Of a stretch of 64,000 nt of DNA, positions 19,870-31,164 are shown piece by piece. This DNA is from Isoetes taiwanensis (taxonomy: Eukaryota; Streptophyta; Lycopodiopsida; Isoetales; Isoetaceae), in NCBI GenBank assembly GCA_021234155.1, contig JAJEKV010000067.1, positions 1,920,755 to 1,984,754 on the forward strand. Direction: 5' to 3'. Each line of letters starts with the position of its first letter. Within the stretch, counting starts at the first letter, position 1. Under the pieces are notes generated by a model, which was given only the letters and a program-made list of their open reading frames with translations, was not told the origin of the DNA and ran no database searches. A program made the position numbers and the translations under genes.

Positions 19870-20250
19870 TTATGAGCGCCCTGAACTCCTCCAAGTCGGC
19901 CGATTCGTCTTTAATTTTAGGATCCTCTTCTTCTTCTTCTTCTTCTTCTTCAGGGACTTCTCTTCTTCTTCTGATTCCCCTATCCATCCTTGCAGAACTG
20001 CAGTGACATATTCCTGCGAAGACATTTCCGATTCCTCATTTTCTGATTCCTCATAGGAATCAGAAGAATCGGAATCAGAATCAGAAGAAGGTTCTTCAAA
20101 TTGAGAGGCAGTAGAGTGGGCAGGAGAGGAGGCAGCAGAGGAGGCAAGTACTTGAGGCAAAGGTGGGAAGAGTGGAGGACACACCTCTTCGACGCTTAGT
20201 AAGCGTCTCTTAGAGGTGACCTCCGGCTCCTCGCTGCATGCTCGCTTCAT
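19870..20250 (-). CDS. Acidic serine-rich small protein inside the transposon
   Basis: Minus-strand 126-residue frame: basic start (TSKRRLL), Pro/Ala/Ser stretch, then a Ser/Asp/Glu tract (SSDSDSDSSDSYEESENEE) and a run of lysines. The composition suggests a disordered nuclear protein. It is preceded by three 21-bp repeats (20258-20325). It may be the last exon of the minus-strand transposase gene or an independent small gene. No known family. Confidence 0.35.
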   Translation of the reverse strand: MKRACSEEPEVTSKRRLLSVEEVCPPLFPPLPQVLASSAASSPAHSTASQFEEPSSDSDSDSSDSYEESENEESEMSSQEYVTAVLQGWIGESEEEEKSLKKKKKKKKRILKLKTNRPTWRSSGRS

Positions 20251-20257
20251 GCTTCGG

Positions 20258-20325
20258 ATTGGGAAGGAGTGCGGAGGAATTGGGAAGGAGTGCGGAGGAA
20301 TTGGGAAGGAGTGCGGAGGAATTGG
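20258..20325. repeat. Three tandem 21-bp repeats
   Basis: Unit ATTGGGAAGGAGTGCGGAGGA three times, just upstream of the acidic minus-strand frame. Followed at 20368-20405 by CTTAGGCGCCTAG and GTGCTTAGGCGCG dyads. Confidence 0.75.
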
Positions 20326-20815
20326 GCGGGGAATGGGCGGAGCGTGAGCTTGTGAGAAGAGCTTACACTTAGGCGCCTAGTGCTTAAATCATGTGCTTAG
20401 GCGCGTCAGTGTATGAAAAACCTCACACGCGCTAGAACAATTAATTCGTAACCAGGCTTAAATATTTCATATGACCAGTCGAATTGACACATGTCACATC
20501 GAGAAATGCCTTGACAATATAATTTTGCCAAGAATGTTGGGATAGTGATGGTACCAAAATAAATAATTGAATCTTATTCCAATGTCACAAATCTACATTC
20601 TTAAACAACAATTCAATCTTCATTTCGAAGTTCGTGTCCATGCACACCACCCTTGTGCATCCTCACTATTATTAATATATATACAAATGTGTGCTTACGT
20701 GCTTAGGTGCTGGAACAAAGAATAACATCAATTTGGTTAAGTGTCAAAGAATTACAATGTTATCGGGAGACTGGCCATAATTTTTTCATGGGTCTCCTGT
20801 GAAATTTTGTACATG

Positions 20816-20855
20816 TCTATTCTATTCTATTCTATTCTATTCTATTCTATTCTAT
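20816..20855. repeat. (TCTAT)8 microsatellite
   Basis: Eight perfect pentanucleotide copies, then T-rich sequence. Confidence 0.95.
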
Positions 20856-21128
20856 TTTTTCCATATCAATTTTAGGATATCTTACCACATGGCTGTGCAC
20901 GGAGGCTTCGGGTTGTTTAGTGAGCAACATGTACTTGAAATTACCCAAGAATTGATAATACAATCCACTTAAGATAACCTCATGCACTCCAAATTTTTGC
21001 CCCCATCCATCTTTGTATGAATCTTCAAGTGTGCATTTGGGTTCTGTGCACTTGAGGATGTAGAAGTCCACACCCTCTGAATTGTCTACCTCCGCATTCA
21101 CTGCAAAATTGTCACCTACCTCTACCAA
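20847..21128 (-). CDS. Transposase-like gene, C-terminal fragment
   Basis: Minus-strand 93-residue frame with MVEVGDNFAVNAE, FYILKCTEPK and GWGQKFGVHEVILSGLYYQ. The pattern fits a chromatin-reader-like fold (BAH-like) seen at the end of some uncharacterised plant transposase-like proteins. This is weak. It lies downstream of the catalytic block in the same orientation. Confidence 0.35.
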   Translation of the reverse strand: MVEVGDNFAVNAEVDNSEGVDFYILKCTEPKCTLEDSYKDGWGQKFGVHEVILSGLYYQFLGNFKYMLLTKQPEASVHSHVVRYPKIDMEKIE

Positions 21129-21321
21129 ATTACTGATCCATTCATTGGCTTGTTCAAGAGTCTCCTTTTGCTTCTCAACTCACGGTTTTAAGTCGGGGTT
21201 ACCTCCCACTTTCCAAATCTACGTATTGATGCACGGGAGTCCCAATTATGATCCATGCAAAACAAGCGAAATATGATGGGGCATCTATGAGCAAGCCTGT
21301 TTGGTCTACTCCTCTTTGACG

Positions 21322-21942
21322 TCAGTCGATCTGATGAATCTTCTTTGTGCCTTTAAGTGTTTCAATTTCATATTCTTCCATGTCTGCCACAACAGCAAGT
21401 TCAATTTCCCAAAAATATTTTTTGATCTCATCTGTTTCATCAACTAGTAGACTGCTGAAATATGTACACAGAAATTTTACAATATCTTTAGCATGCCTCA
21501 GTTGCACACCATTGGGTTTGAGTTGTTCCTTACTTAGCAGCCTTTTGATAACAGCACCTGCACCATCATGTTCACCTTTACCATGAGCAGTGGCAAAGTA
21601 GTTCCACACTATTTCCTTGTCATTCATTGTGAAGTACCTGCCTAAGAAAAAAAAAGGTTTTTCTGACTTGAATTGTGATGAGCAGCCATCACTCCAAACC
21701 CAATGCTTCTCATACTCTATTTCCTGTTCCTTAAGCCATGCAACATGCTTTTGTAGGCAGTGTTCCACAAATAATGAGGCATGCACTTTATCATCAGAAA
21801 TATAAAAGTGAGTCTCTTTTATGATCTTCCTACCATTGTTGAGTTTATTCCTGATCTGCTCCAATCTTCTGTTCTTTTTTTTTCTTCTTTGGATAGTCTT
21901 CTTCTGTCTGCACAGGAACAGGAATATCAGCACTTTTGTCAT
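21322..21942 (-). pseudogene. Transposase-like catalytic region (DDE-type, unnamed family)
   Basis: Minus-strand 206-residue frame. After a Lys-rich start come VHASLFVEHCLQKHVAWL, VWSDGCSSQFKS and then WNYFATAHGKGEHDGAGA. I know this arrangement (SDG-x2-SQ-[FY]K followed about 30 residues later by FAT-[SA]-HGKG-x2-DG) from large uncharacterised, probably transposon-derived, families in animals and seed-free plants. The Asp of SDG is a likely second metal ligand. A first acidic block (IDFAEN-like) lies upstream near 22040, where the frame is broken. Transposase function is inference. Confidence 0.6.
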
Positions 21943-22023
21943 GTCTATATGTTATGTGAACAAGTATAGAAACTTGAATTACGTATGCGGTGCATTGGTT
22001 GGGGCTCATTACGGATCTCGATG

Positions 22024-22740
22024 CTATAATTTTTTACGCAAAGTCAATAACGGATACAATTGTATCTTCCGGAAATGATGACACACTAATTGTTTTAAAC
22101 TGATTGGCTGCCAATGTGCTATGTAATTGTGTGGAACAAAATCTGATATTACCTTCTTCACATCCTCTTGAAACTCTTTGGGACTTCTCTCCTTCTGTAC
22201 TAATCTCAAGACAGGTTTGTACTTCAAAGCCTTTCTTGGATCCCTGAATTCTCTGTCCTGGTCCACAGGTTGCTTTTCAAATGTCTTCCAAGTAACTAGT
22301 ACTGAACCCGTGCCATCCATTTCCTGTGGACATTTTCTAATTCTATCCAACCCACATTTTTTACACGCCAACATCAAGCAGTTATGATCAAACCACTCCT
22401 CATCATCACCTTTGCTGCAGACCACTTGTCTCCATAAATCACTGGTGCACTTGATTGTATGCTCCTTGGCTGCACATTCTGGGCCAGGGCCACAAATCTC
22501 ACAGTGGCAGTTGCAATTGTCATGAACTCCACCCGATTTTCTCAGGTTGTTCAATCCCTGCATGATGTATTCAAATTTCAAGTGGTAGATGCAACATCAT
22601 GTATGCCTCTCACGCATCCTCCTTACAAAACTCGGTTTCAACCTCTCAAAAGTCTGCAATGCAATTTTGATATGAGGATTCTCCTCTCTAAACCTGAGGT
22701 AGAATTGCAACTGCAGGGAAATCGTGTGAATGCCAAATAA
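22024..22740 (-). pseudogene. Transposase-like gene, cysteine-cluster region
   Basis: Minus strand, after an acceptor CCCTGCAG near 22706: LQFYLRFREENPHIKI, LKPSFVRRM, then an in-frame stop at the site expected to start a CCIYH segment, then FEYIMQGLNNLR. A Cys cluster follows (CNCHCEICGPGPEC ... C ... C) and a CKKCGLDR-x-RKCPQEM block. It ends in FVPHNYIAHWQ, after which the frame shifts toward VIDFA near 22040. The premature stop and shift make this copy unlikely to encode an active enzyme. The cysteine cluster is probably zinc-binding. Confidence 0.55.
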
Positions 22741-22759
22741 ATGCTACATATAATGAACC

Positions 22760-23472
22760 CTACAATATAAGATGAATACTTACTTGGCTAACTTCAAGAA
22801 GGTGAATTGGATGTTCCATCTTTATTCCTGTCTCTGATACATACCTCCTCACATCTTTCTTGTATGGAGAAACTCTTGTATTTTCTGTCCAGAACTTGAT
22901 AACAGCTTCTCTATTGTGATCTAACATGCTATCCATTCGCTTCCTCCTCCTGAACATTGACCAAGATCCTTCCCCTTTGTTAGCTTGCATCCTTCTTTGA
23001 AAAGCATTTGAAATTGTTTTTCTGGGGATGCTGAGCAATCTGGCCACTTCTGTTTGATTCAATGCCTTGACACCATTTGTACCTGCTGCTGCCATTATCA
23101 GGGTGGACTTCTTGCACAAAGCATGTCATGATTCCTCTCATACTTATGTTCTTGCATTGTTTCCTTCAAATTCTTCACCATTTGCTCGGCCATAATAACC
23201 TGCTTAGATTTCTTTATAGAAGCAATTGGTAAATCCCTTGCCCTCCAAAGAAGACTGTCAAGGATACGGCCTTTGTCATTGTCATCAACATTTGTACTAA
23301 TTTGGTTGAATACTTCATAAATTTCTCCTGAAATTTCTCTTATTCTGCGGTCACTCAGTCTCAATTTCTTATTCTTCTTTGAAGGCAAATCTTTAGAATG
23401 GGAATTCTTCTTCATTGCTACCTTCTTTGCATACAATCTCTGCCTCTGATCTCTCTTCCTTCTTTGTATCAA
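22760..23472 (-). pseudogene. Transposase-like gene, N-terminal region (HTH-like)
   Basis: Minus strand: a basic N-terminus (QRRKRDQRQRLYAKK) and a helical stretch ending near 23100. After a frame change come ALNQTEVARLLSIPRKTISN, the pattern of a helix-turn-helix, and FWTENTRVSPYKKDVRRY. The exon ends EVSQ at a GTAAGT donor near 22790. DNA binding is inferred. The frame change near 23110 may be damage or a small intron. Confidence 0.5.
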
Positions 23473-23806
23473 TGGCTCAAAACCGAACGGGAGAGGAATT
23501 GGGTTTCATCCGGATTTCTGTGTATTGCAAAATTGGTGAGGGCAAATTGTTGAATTTCGGTTCAGGCAATTCTTGGAAACAATTAGTCCCTCCATTTTGC
23601 TTGAATTCAAGATGGGTTAGCCCGCCATCCATGAATATGGCGGGCTACACGCATTCATGTTTCCGGCACCAAACAAGCTCATGATTCTCTCAGCCTGTCA
23701 TTTGACGGGCGCGCACCCTACATGTCAATTGATCAATCACGCACGTCGTGTTTAAAACACGCCGATTTTAAGCACTTGTAAGCGGCGTCCGGACGGTGAT
23801 TTCTGC

Positions 23807-23842
23807 TACCCAGTACCGATTTTGCACCCTAAGACTGATTTA
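23807..23842 (-). repeat. Right terminal inverted repeat of the 7.1-kb transposon
   Basis: Minus strand: TAAATCAGTCTTAGGGTG, then CAAAATCGGTACTGGGTA. It is the partner of 16721-16760. Confidence 0.6.
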
Positions 23843-23846
23843 GATA

Positions 23847-24152
23847 ATGGCAGTAATAGGGGTTCTGCAGCAGATGGCTTGTGTTCGGGGAGTTAAAGAC
23901 TCTGTTTGCCTAGGAAATCTATGTGGAGCCTGCATAGGAACTCATAGAGCCCAGCATGATTATATAGAGTTTAAAGACTCTAAAAGAGTTTGTAGAATCT
24001 GTACGGAAGTGGCTGGATTATTCGGTTATAGGCTACACACTGATACACTGCAAAATTCGACTTATGCATTTGAACTTCTAGAATGGTTGAACTTCTACTC
24101 GTTGCCTGTATGTGTACTTTCTGTTTCTGTTGGATTTATGATTGCCAATTAG
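23847..24152 (+). pseudogene. FYVE-like zinc-finger fragment
   Basis: A 101-residue frame. CLGNLCGACIGTHRA followed about 15 residues later by KRVCRICTEV matches the second half of a FYVE or related double-zinc finger (CG-x2-x-C-x2-C-x2-HR ... RVC-x2-C). The first half is missing because the transposon end lies immediately upstream. FYVE domains bind phosphatidylinositol 3-phosphate on endosomes. Here it is a fragment, so function is unlikely. Identification is moderate. Confidence 0.4.
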
Positions 24153-24930
24153 CAAGATAGTTGCTCAAGAAAAATCGAATTTTGAACATTTACAAGATTC
24201 TTGAATTGGTTTTAGAATTTGTGAATAGCTTTTACTAGCTTGGGAGACAGACACTTTCACAGACCCTTTTAGCATGGGCTTCTAGCGATGGAAGCTGGGT
24301 TGACATGGCCTTCTAGAGATGGGAGCTGGGTTGACATGTCTGGTAGCTAATATGCAGCTTGGATATATAACAACAGTTGTCAAATTTATGGTGTCTTCAA
24401 CAAGATATTCACGAGCTCATTCCCTGTTATCGATCATTTTTATAATTGCAAGAGAGGGTTGACGCAAAAAATGATGACAAAAATTTAACAGAAGACCTAT
24501 CAACTACAATGCAATAGACCCCTGTACATCGAAAGTTCTTAAAATGATCTGTTCCAATGTTACTCCAAAACTTAGCAAAAAACCAAGAAATAACCCAGTA
24601 AAGCTTGAACCAAGGAAAATTTCCATATGGCATGTGCGGCAGAGATACCACAACTAGTCTACACAAAGACGCAGCAGATTTCACCTGACTATCTGCTTTG
24701 CTACTGGTAATTTACCATCTACCTCAAAGATTCTAAGGATTTGGTTTCTGTGCTGCAGTCACCTTACCTCGGGGGCTAAATTGATGGGCACCTTCTATAT
24801 ATATATCGTACTTTTTCTGCCAGGTTCTCCGACACCCTTTTTTTTAGTGTAGTGGGTGTCATCTTCAAAGTTTTAGGGTTTTACAAACACAGAATCAACT
24901 CAATCTCACAGGCGCACGCGCGACATCTTA
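24153..24930. other. Anonymous sequence upstream of the AAMP-like pseudogene
   Basis: No gene recognised. A TATATATATATCG stretch at about 24799-24811 could be a promoter TATA for the downstream gene, about 120 bp before the proposed ATG. This is position only. Confidence 0.3.
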
Positions 24931-24947
24931 ATGGTGGGTATTCAATC

Positions 24948-25106
<159 letters not shown>

Positions 25107-26688
25107 GGAAGGGAGGAGATAACTTACTCAGAAGGGAAGCTTATGTATGTTACATGATTGTTTGCACAGGAGATTGACGAAGACAGTGCCGAAGGTATTT
25201 CCTTAAATGAAGAAGACGTCGTTGAGCTACTTGACGTTGACTTTGACGAGGAAGATGATAATTTGTTTTGACCTATTGCTAAGGATTCTGCAAAAGCATT
25301 GGAAGTTAAGGCTAATTGGGATTTTCTGGCTAGGTTTATGTGAAATTTAATGTCATAAAACCACAGATAACATCGTATCAGTCTTGAATTTTTAGTCAGA
25401 TGTGGTGGATTTAACTTTAGGATATTTTTCTCTCAGAAATAAAATTTTATGTAGTTCTAAAACTGGGTTACCTATTTTAGATGGAGATGCCACAGAGTTG
25501 GATCTTTCAGATGGTAATGCATTTAACTTTAGGATATACCCCCTTCAGTTGTTTCGAAATAAATCTCTATGTATTTCGAAAACTGCAGATTTGGGAGAAG
25601 ACGATTCAATCCACTTATTTACTGGTCATTCCGGTAAGTAGTGTATGTCTGTTTGGTATTTTAAACTCTATCCAAGAGAAATATTCAATCCACTTATTTA
25701 CTTGTCACTTTGGTAACTAGTGTATATCTTAAACTATATTTAAGAGAAGTATTTCAATAACTAGTCAAATATTGCTACATTATCTCCTGTGGTAGAGAAG
25801 GTGGTGTTTATACCAGGCAAGCATGTCCTTTTGTGAACGCATAGATCTTTTCTATGTTAAATAATCTAAACCAGGAAACATGTGTGGGGCATAGACCTTG
25901 ACAACAGGATTTAGCATATCTTTGCACCTCATTAAAATAAATATGCATCTAGTCCATCATTACAGCTCAAGTATGGTTGCATTGTTTGTGCTGTTGACTT
26001 ATGATGTTGTAGGACACTCTATATACTCCTTGGCATGCAGCCCAATAGAGGGGCAATTGGTGGCTTCTGGTGGAGGAGATGATACAGTATTTATTTGGAA
26101 AGTAGGAGAAGGAGATGCTCCAGTGGAGTTGAAAGGTGCATTCTGTACTAACTATGTGCAAATCTAGCATGATCGCAAAGTGTTAGGAGGTGAGGACTCC
26201 ATAACTTTTTTTTTTCGGGACATAAGGATTACATTGTAAAGACTAGCATTCAGTAATGATGGAATGCTGCTTGCCTCTGGCGGGCTAGATGGTGTGGTGA
26301 ATATATGGGACGTCAATGCGCGCAGCATAAGAAGCAAGCTTGATGGTCCTAGTAAAGGCATTGAGGTCTGTCTTTCGTAGTGTACTTTATGATCCTATCT
26401 AGTTGAGTAGGGGATGGAATTTTGATGCTCTGTGCATGAAATGATTTTTGGTAAATTTTCTATAAAGTCAATGATGGCCATTGAGGTGACCATTGGGCTT
26501 TATTTTTTTGCCATTCCTATTGGGTGGGGCTTTTCTATTCATCCCAGCAGTGTAATTACAATGGTAGAGAGTGGGTAGCTGCATATCGCAAGCTACCCAA
26601 AAAACAAAAAATACAGGGAATATCCAGTCATAACACCTGGACCCCAAAATACAAAAATATATCATAGATGTTTGGCTAGTGTACCGCT

Positions 26689-26756
26689 TAGGGCTTATCA
26701 CGGGATTAAAAAACCCGCCCTTCGGTTTTCGAGGAAAACCCTAGCGATAAGCCCTA
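26689..26756. repeat. Inverted repeat TAGGGCTTATC / GATAAGCCCTA
   Basis: Perfect 11-bp arms at 26689-26699 and 26746-26756 around a GC-rich loop containing CCCGCCCTTCGG. On the opposite strand the loop resembles the GC-rich part of the 7440-7675 repeat. It may be an end of the element inserted in the intron. Confidence 0.65.
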
Positions 26757-26947
26757 GGCAAGGGCTTAGACAACGCCGCCGGCCGCTAAACTTCCCAAAA
26801 CCCACGCCCAAAAGAAACCAACGCCGTGCAACGCCTGCACCGCGATAAGACCACAAAACACAATAGAGAAGAACAAAAACCTCAAAAAGCGAGGGTGATT
26901 AAAGGCGTGCCACGCTTGAACAACATATATAAACAAAATACTTAAGG

Positions 26948-27165
26948 GAGGGAGGGAGGGAGAGCATAGAACATAACCTCGAAACTCTTCTTTAAGAGAA
27001 AGCGCCGATGAGATTTTGGAGGCTAATGCGTGAAGAAATAGCGATCCCCTAACCGGATGAGAGGCCGAAATGCATGCAATGCATGCAGCAACGATGCAAC
27101 TCTTGCATGCTCGCCTGGTCGAGAATCGCGATCCGCCGGATCGATCTGCATTCTCGAAGCTGCGA
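26948..27165. repeat. Direct repeat, left copy (intron element)
   Basis: About 85 per cent identical by eye to 31165-31374, same orientation: GAGAGCATAGAACATAAC, GCGCCGATGAGA, AGCGATCCCCTAACCGGATG, ATGCATGCAATGCATGCAG, GGATCGATCTGCATT. The two copies flank 4 kb that includes a pogo-type transposase. They may be long terminal repeats, or two copies of one element. Confidence 0.7.
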
Positions 27166-27591
27166 CCGCATGACACAACAACGCCCGAAGAAGAGAACTT
27201 CCGTCGATCCGAGATGAAGGCTCAAGAATTGCCCCATAGTGGAGGAATGCCGAGGTAGAAGCGACGAGAAGGATAGGAAGAGATATGAGAAAGATAGGAA
27301 ACGCCGGGGAAGGGATGCGAGGAAAGGTCAACGCAGCCAAGGTAGAAGAGAACCGAGAACGATAAGAAACGCCAGGAAGGGATACGCCCGGGGAAAGGTC
27401 AGTCGAAGAGAAACAAGAATGATAGAGTAGGGCGAAGTAAATAAAACGCTGCCCCCTTTTTTCCAGCCCCGTTGCCCTCGACGTGTTGCGTGGTGGCCAA
27501 TCCAAGACCCCCGGATGCCCTAATCTGATCCACAACGCCGCCGATCCGGGCGCAGCCGCAAAGCTCATGCCCTAACATGGTCCAATCCTTT

Positions 27592-27715
27592 GCCTTCTAC
27601 GGATCACCCACGCCTGTTTTGTGAGTCAATCGATGCCCTACGCTTGTTCCGGCCAGATGCCTTCTACGAATCACCCGGCGCTTGCTTGTGGTCAATCGAT
27701 GCCCTAATATGGTTC
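27592..27715. repeat. Two tandem copies of an about 65-bp unit
   Basis: GCCTTCTACGGATCACCC with GTCAATCGATGCCCTA, repeated as GCCTTCTACGAATCACCC with GTCAATCGATGCCCTA. Confidence 0.65.
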
Positions 27716-28428
27716 AGCAGAGGCAGCGTGCTCTACATCCGCCATTCCCTATTGGATCCCTAATTAGAACATCACATGCCCAAAATGGCATGCATGTGTA
27801 CCGTGTTTGCATCTATCTCGCCCTTTTAACGCTTGAATGCCCCGATTTGGAGCTACTTTTTAACAATTTTCATGCATGCGGGCACATAAGTAGCCGTTTT
27901 ATTTTGGAATCGGGCTATTAATTTCCAGAATTTGAAGGTTAGATATTTCATCTTGAGTTTCAAGAATGATTTAAATTTAGGTTCTCGTGGTGTTGCTTCT
28001 AGAATTCCCTCTCCTTTTCTAGAATTCCCTCTCTTTTCCGAATCTTCAAGGATGATCCAAGCCCTGTGTTCCTCCGGATCAAGGGCTCCTTTTCAGCCAA
28101 AGTTGGCAATCCACAAGGTAGACGATCCCTGCCCTTCAAACAAAAAAAATGATTCCCTCGATAATCTTGGCACTTCCCAATTGTGTGCCTATATAAAGAT
28201 GGATTCATCTCATCGTACTCATCGAGCCATGCCTCCTTGCACTCGATCTAGGGCTGCTGATCCGGTAATCTTGAAGCCGCTTTGAGGTTCTCGGGGGCCT
28301 CATTCCTTCCTCGCCCGGGGAATTGTAGAGAAATAGAGTTTCAGCTCCTATCCCCAATGCCAATTCATGTCGATTCGCGGATGAGAATGATGCACCAGTA
28401 GTTAGTAAGAAAAAAGGCCATTAGGAGC

Positions 28429-29570
28429 ATGAAGAGGGGCTCTTGGACCCCGGATAATTTGAACAAGGCAAGGGATGATGTAGAAGATGGATTATATTCA
28501 CTTTCGGGGAAGGCAGCTAGGTTGTATGGTATTCCCCATACAACTTTGAGGAATCATGTCTTCCACATATCAAAATCAAAATGTGGCAAAAGACCCAAAG
28601 CTTTAACTTGGGATGAAGAGGAAAATTTAGTCCACTTTGGTGCCTCCAACAAGTGGGAGGGATGGGGAGTGACGGTGACAATGTTGAGGCAAAAGGTAGC
28701 TGATCTATGTGCGGTGCATAACTCCATTCAAGAATGGAGTTCGGGTTTAAAATGGTGGAGGTGTTTGAAATAGGCATCCCGATCTAGCCTTAAGAAAGGC
28801 TCAAATTATAGACAATGCTAGAGCAATTGCTGCTCTAAGCCTAATTTAGATGCTTTCTATGCATCTTTAAGGGAAGCTCTTGATCTTGTAGGTAATAAGC
28901 CCCGACCACATCCGGAATTGTGATGAATCGTGTGCAAGCCGGTAAGGAATCAGGTGTAAGAGTTCTTGCTAGAAAGGAGCAAAACAAATATCTGAGAGGA
29001 CAATGGCCAATGGGGAATGGTTGATTTGTCTTGTCATGTGTGAATGCAAATGGGGAGAAACTCCCTAATCTGTACATTTTGAAGGAGTACGAGCTAGAGA
29101 GGATTACTTAGAGGGTTGTGAACCGAGGCGGCAATTTCTATGCAAAAGAAAGCATGGATGACTAAAGACATCTTCAAGGATTGGGTTAATCACTTCGAAA
29201 GAAGGTTCGTGTGGTGTTTCGCTGCAAATCCACACCGCTCATCTTAGATGGTCATGGATCCCATGTTTCTTTAGAAAGCTGCAATTAAATTAGGCCGCAA
29301 TGAGGGGCTCCACATCTTGAAGCTACCTCCTCCACACGTCTCACAGGCTGCCTTTGGATGTAAGTTGCTTGAGACCCTTCAAAGAGGCATTTAGGCATAT
29401 TAGACATAGGTATTGTTTGCATCATGCGGTAGTGAGCCTCCCAAGGAGGATTTAACATCAATGGTGAGGGAAGCACTTGATTTGGCACTCGATCCTGCAA
29501 ATATCAGATCGGCTTTGAAAAGACAGGGCATTTATCCTTATAATCCAAACAAAGTTCAACCGAACTCGGT
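28429..29570 (+). pseudogene. Pogo/Tigger-type (psq-HTH plus DDE_1) transposase, degenerate
   Basis: The first frame (28429-28773) starts RGSWTPDNLNKARDDV and continues SGKAARLYGIPHTTLRNHV, a psq-type helix-turn-helix as in CENP-B, jerky and Tigger transposases. Farther on, in shifting frames, come KDIFKDWVNHF (about 29165), ILDGHGSHVSLE (about 29243) and a LKLPPPH block (about 29325). The last is the family's second catalytic Asp followed by the usual LPPHTSH-LQPLDV region. Several frameshifts are present. The first catalytic Asp was not located. Normally it binds its terminal repeats and cuts at TA targets. Confidence 0.72.
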
Positions 29571-30060
29571 GGATTAGATGTCCAAATTGATGGGATGGTA
29601 AATGTGGATGCAAATGCAGCATCCCTTTGGAAATGCAAATGCAAATCGGGGATCAGATTACTTTGAAAATGAAAATGTAGAGGCTGCCCAGTTACAAAGG
29701 AAAAGGAGGAAGACTTTTATACCAAGAGATATTGCGGGGAACCTTGTTGGTAACAAAAAGCGGACTTGATAGCTACCATGGAGAAGGAGGAAGCGTAAAA
29801 GAAGGAAAAAAAACGAGCTAGATTAGAGGCAAGTGAAAGGAAAAACAGGATGGATGAAGAGAAGAAAAAGAAAAAGGAACAATTGCAAAAGAGAAGGATG
29901 AGAGAAAAAAAGAATGAGGCAAAGCAAAAGTTTACCTATTTATGGTCCAAGGAACCATCCAGTTATAGAGGCAAGAGCAGCCCGAAAGCATCTGCAATGA
30001 TTAAATTGAGAGAGAAAAGGGCAAGGCAATTGCAAAAGAGGTAACTATTTTTCAATTGAG
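29571..30060 (+). pseudogene. Lys/Glu-rich tail of the pogo-type element
   Basis: Frame 29850-30044 is almost entirely Lys, Glu and Arg (EEKKKKKEQLQKRRMREKK), a likely coiled coil, then SSYRGKSSPKAS and a second basic stretch. It follows the DDE fragments, as basic C-terminal tails do in several pogo-like proteins. Confidence 0.4.
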
Positions 30061-31164
30061 TAATTGGTTTTCGGTTTAGTTAGTTTTTCCTTTGAATTTA
30101 CATGGCTGATTGAAGCCTATTACAGACAATTGAGAAAAGCAGCAGGAGGACATAAATGAGGAAGATTATCTTTGAATTTGAAGATGCTCTAGAGGAAGTG
30201 GATGTTGAGGAAGTAAGCCAATAACTACCTTTGTTTGACTTTTTGATTTCTAAGCGAGAATAATTGTTTGAAATCGTTTACGTTTTTCGGAAGAAATGTA
30301 GAAGTGGTATTGGCGATCAAGCAAATGATGTTCTTCAAGACGACCAACTACGAAAGCCCCAACCAATATGGGTGCGGCTTGGAAGAAACCCATGAATGTT
30401 ATCATGGTGCTTGAGGCACAAACCGGTGAAGAATCTCAAACCAACAATTCTGATATTTGGCACTCAAATAGCCCCTCGTGTTTTGGTCTATTGATCCTGC
30501 AGACAAGGCTTTAGGGATCTGTGGGAATAATCCAGCCATTGCTGATAGAAGAGCCTCAAGAGGATCAGAACTCTTAGTTCTTTGTATTCACAAGATTATG
30601 TACATTCATAATATGTATTCACATCAGATTCTTGCCATCTTTAGTGCAAAGCATTCGATGAATTGAAGCTGGAGCTTGAATTCATAAATGTATTCTTTTT
30701 GACATCAATCGGCCAAGTTTTGTGTTCGGTTTTGGTGTTACGATGTTTTAAAATAGGGTACAAGTTGTTCCATTATTGGATCCTCTTGTTCCATTTGCAG
30801 CTCAATATTGATCCACTTTTAGGCATCACATGTACCATGCGAGGGGACTCTAACGTGCCAATTGGGGGCTTCCAATGTGCTACTTGAGTCCGAGAAAGGT
30901 AGGGATTTTTAAAGCAAACTGTTACATTATAGAAATTGTTAAATTCATCAAATATTGTCTTGCCGTATTATTCAGGTCAAGCTCTACATGTCTTGCTTGT
31001 TTTTCAGGTGAATTGATGCATTGCATGTTCAGCAATGGCTTCCAAGTTCTTATTTGTACCAAGTATGGGCGCCCTACTCTAGGAAATGCCACGAAAGGTC
31101 AACCCATGCAAGAGGAAGCCCCTCCTCTGCATGAGAGCATAGAACATAACCTGAAACACTGCTG

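Larger units (their letters stand above)
16709..23853. mobile_element. 7.1-kb DNA transposon with imperfect TIRs and genes on both strands
   Basis: The left end (16721-16760) reads CTAATCAG, CCTAAGGGGTGTAAAATCG, then GGGGTA. The inverted right end (23842-23807) reads TAAATCAG, CTTAGGGTGCAAAATCG, then CTGGGTA. They match over about 38 bp with few differences. Subterminal TTAAGCACTT motifs lie near both ends (16780, 23775). Inside, plus-strand frames occupy 16792-19128 and a multi-exon transposase-like gene runs on the minus strand from 23472 to about 20850. Exact outer borders and the target duplication are uncertain. The family is not one I can name. Confidence 0.6.

Noticed and set aside
27023-27568. 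Minus-strand 181-residue frame
   Set aside because: It overlaps the direct repeat, has no recognisable motif, and its other copy at 31.2 kb does not keep the frame.
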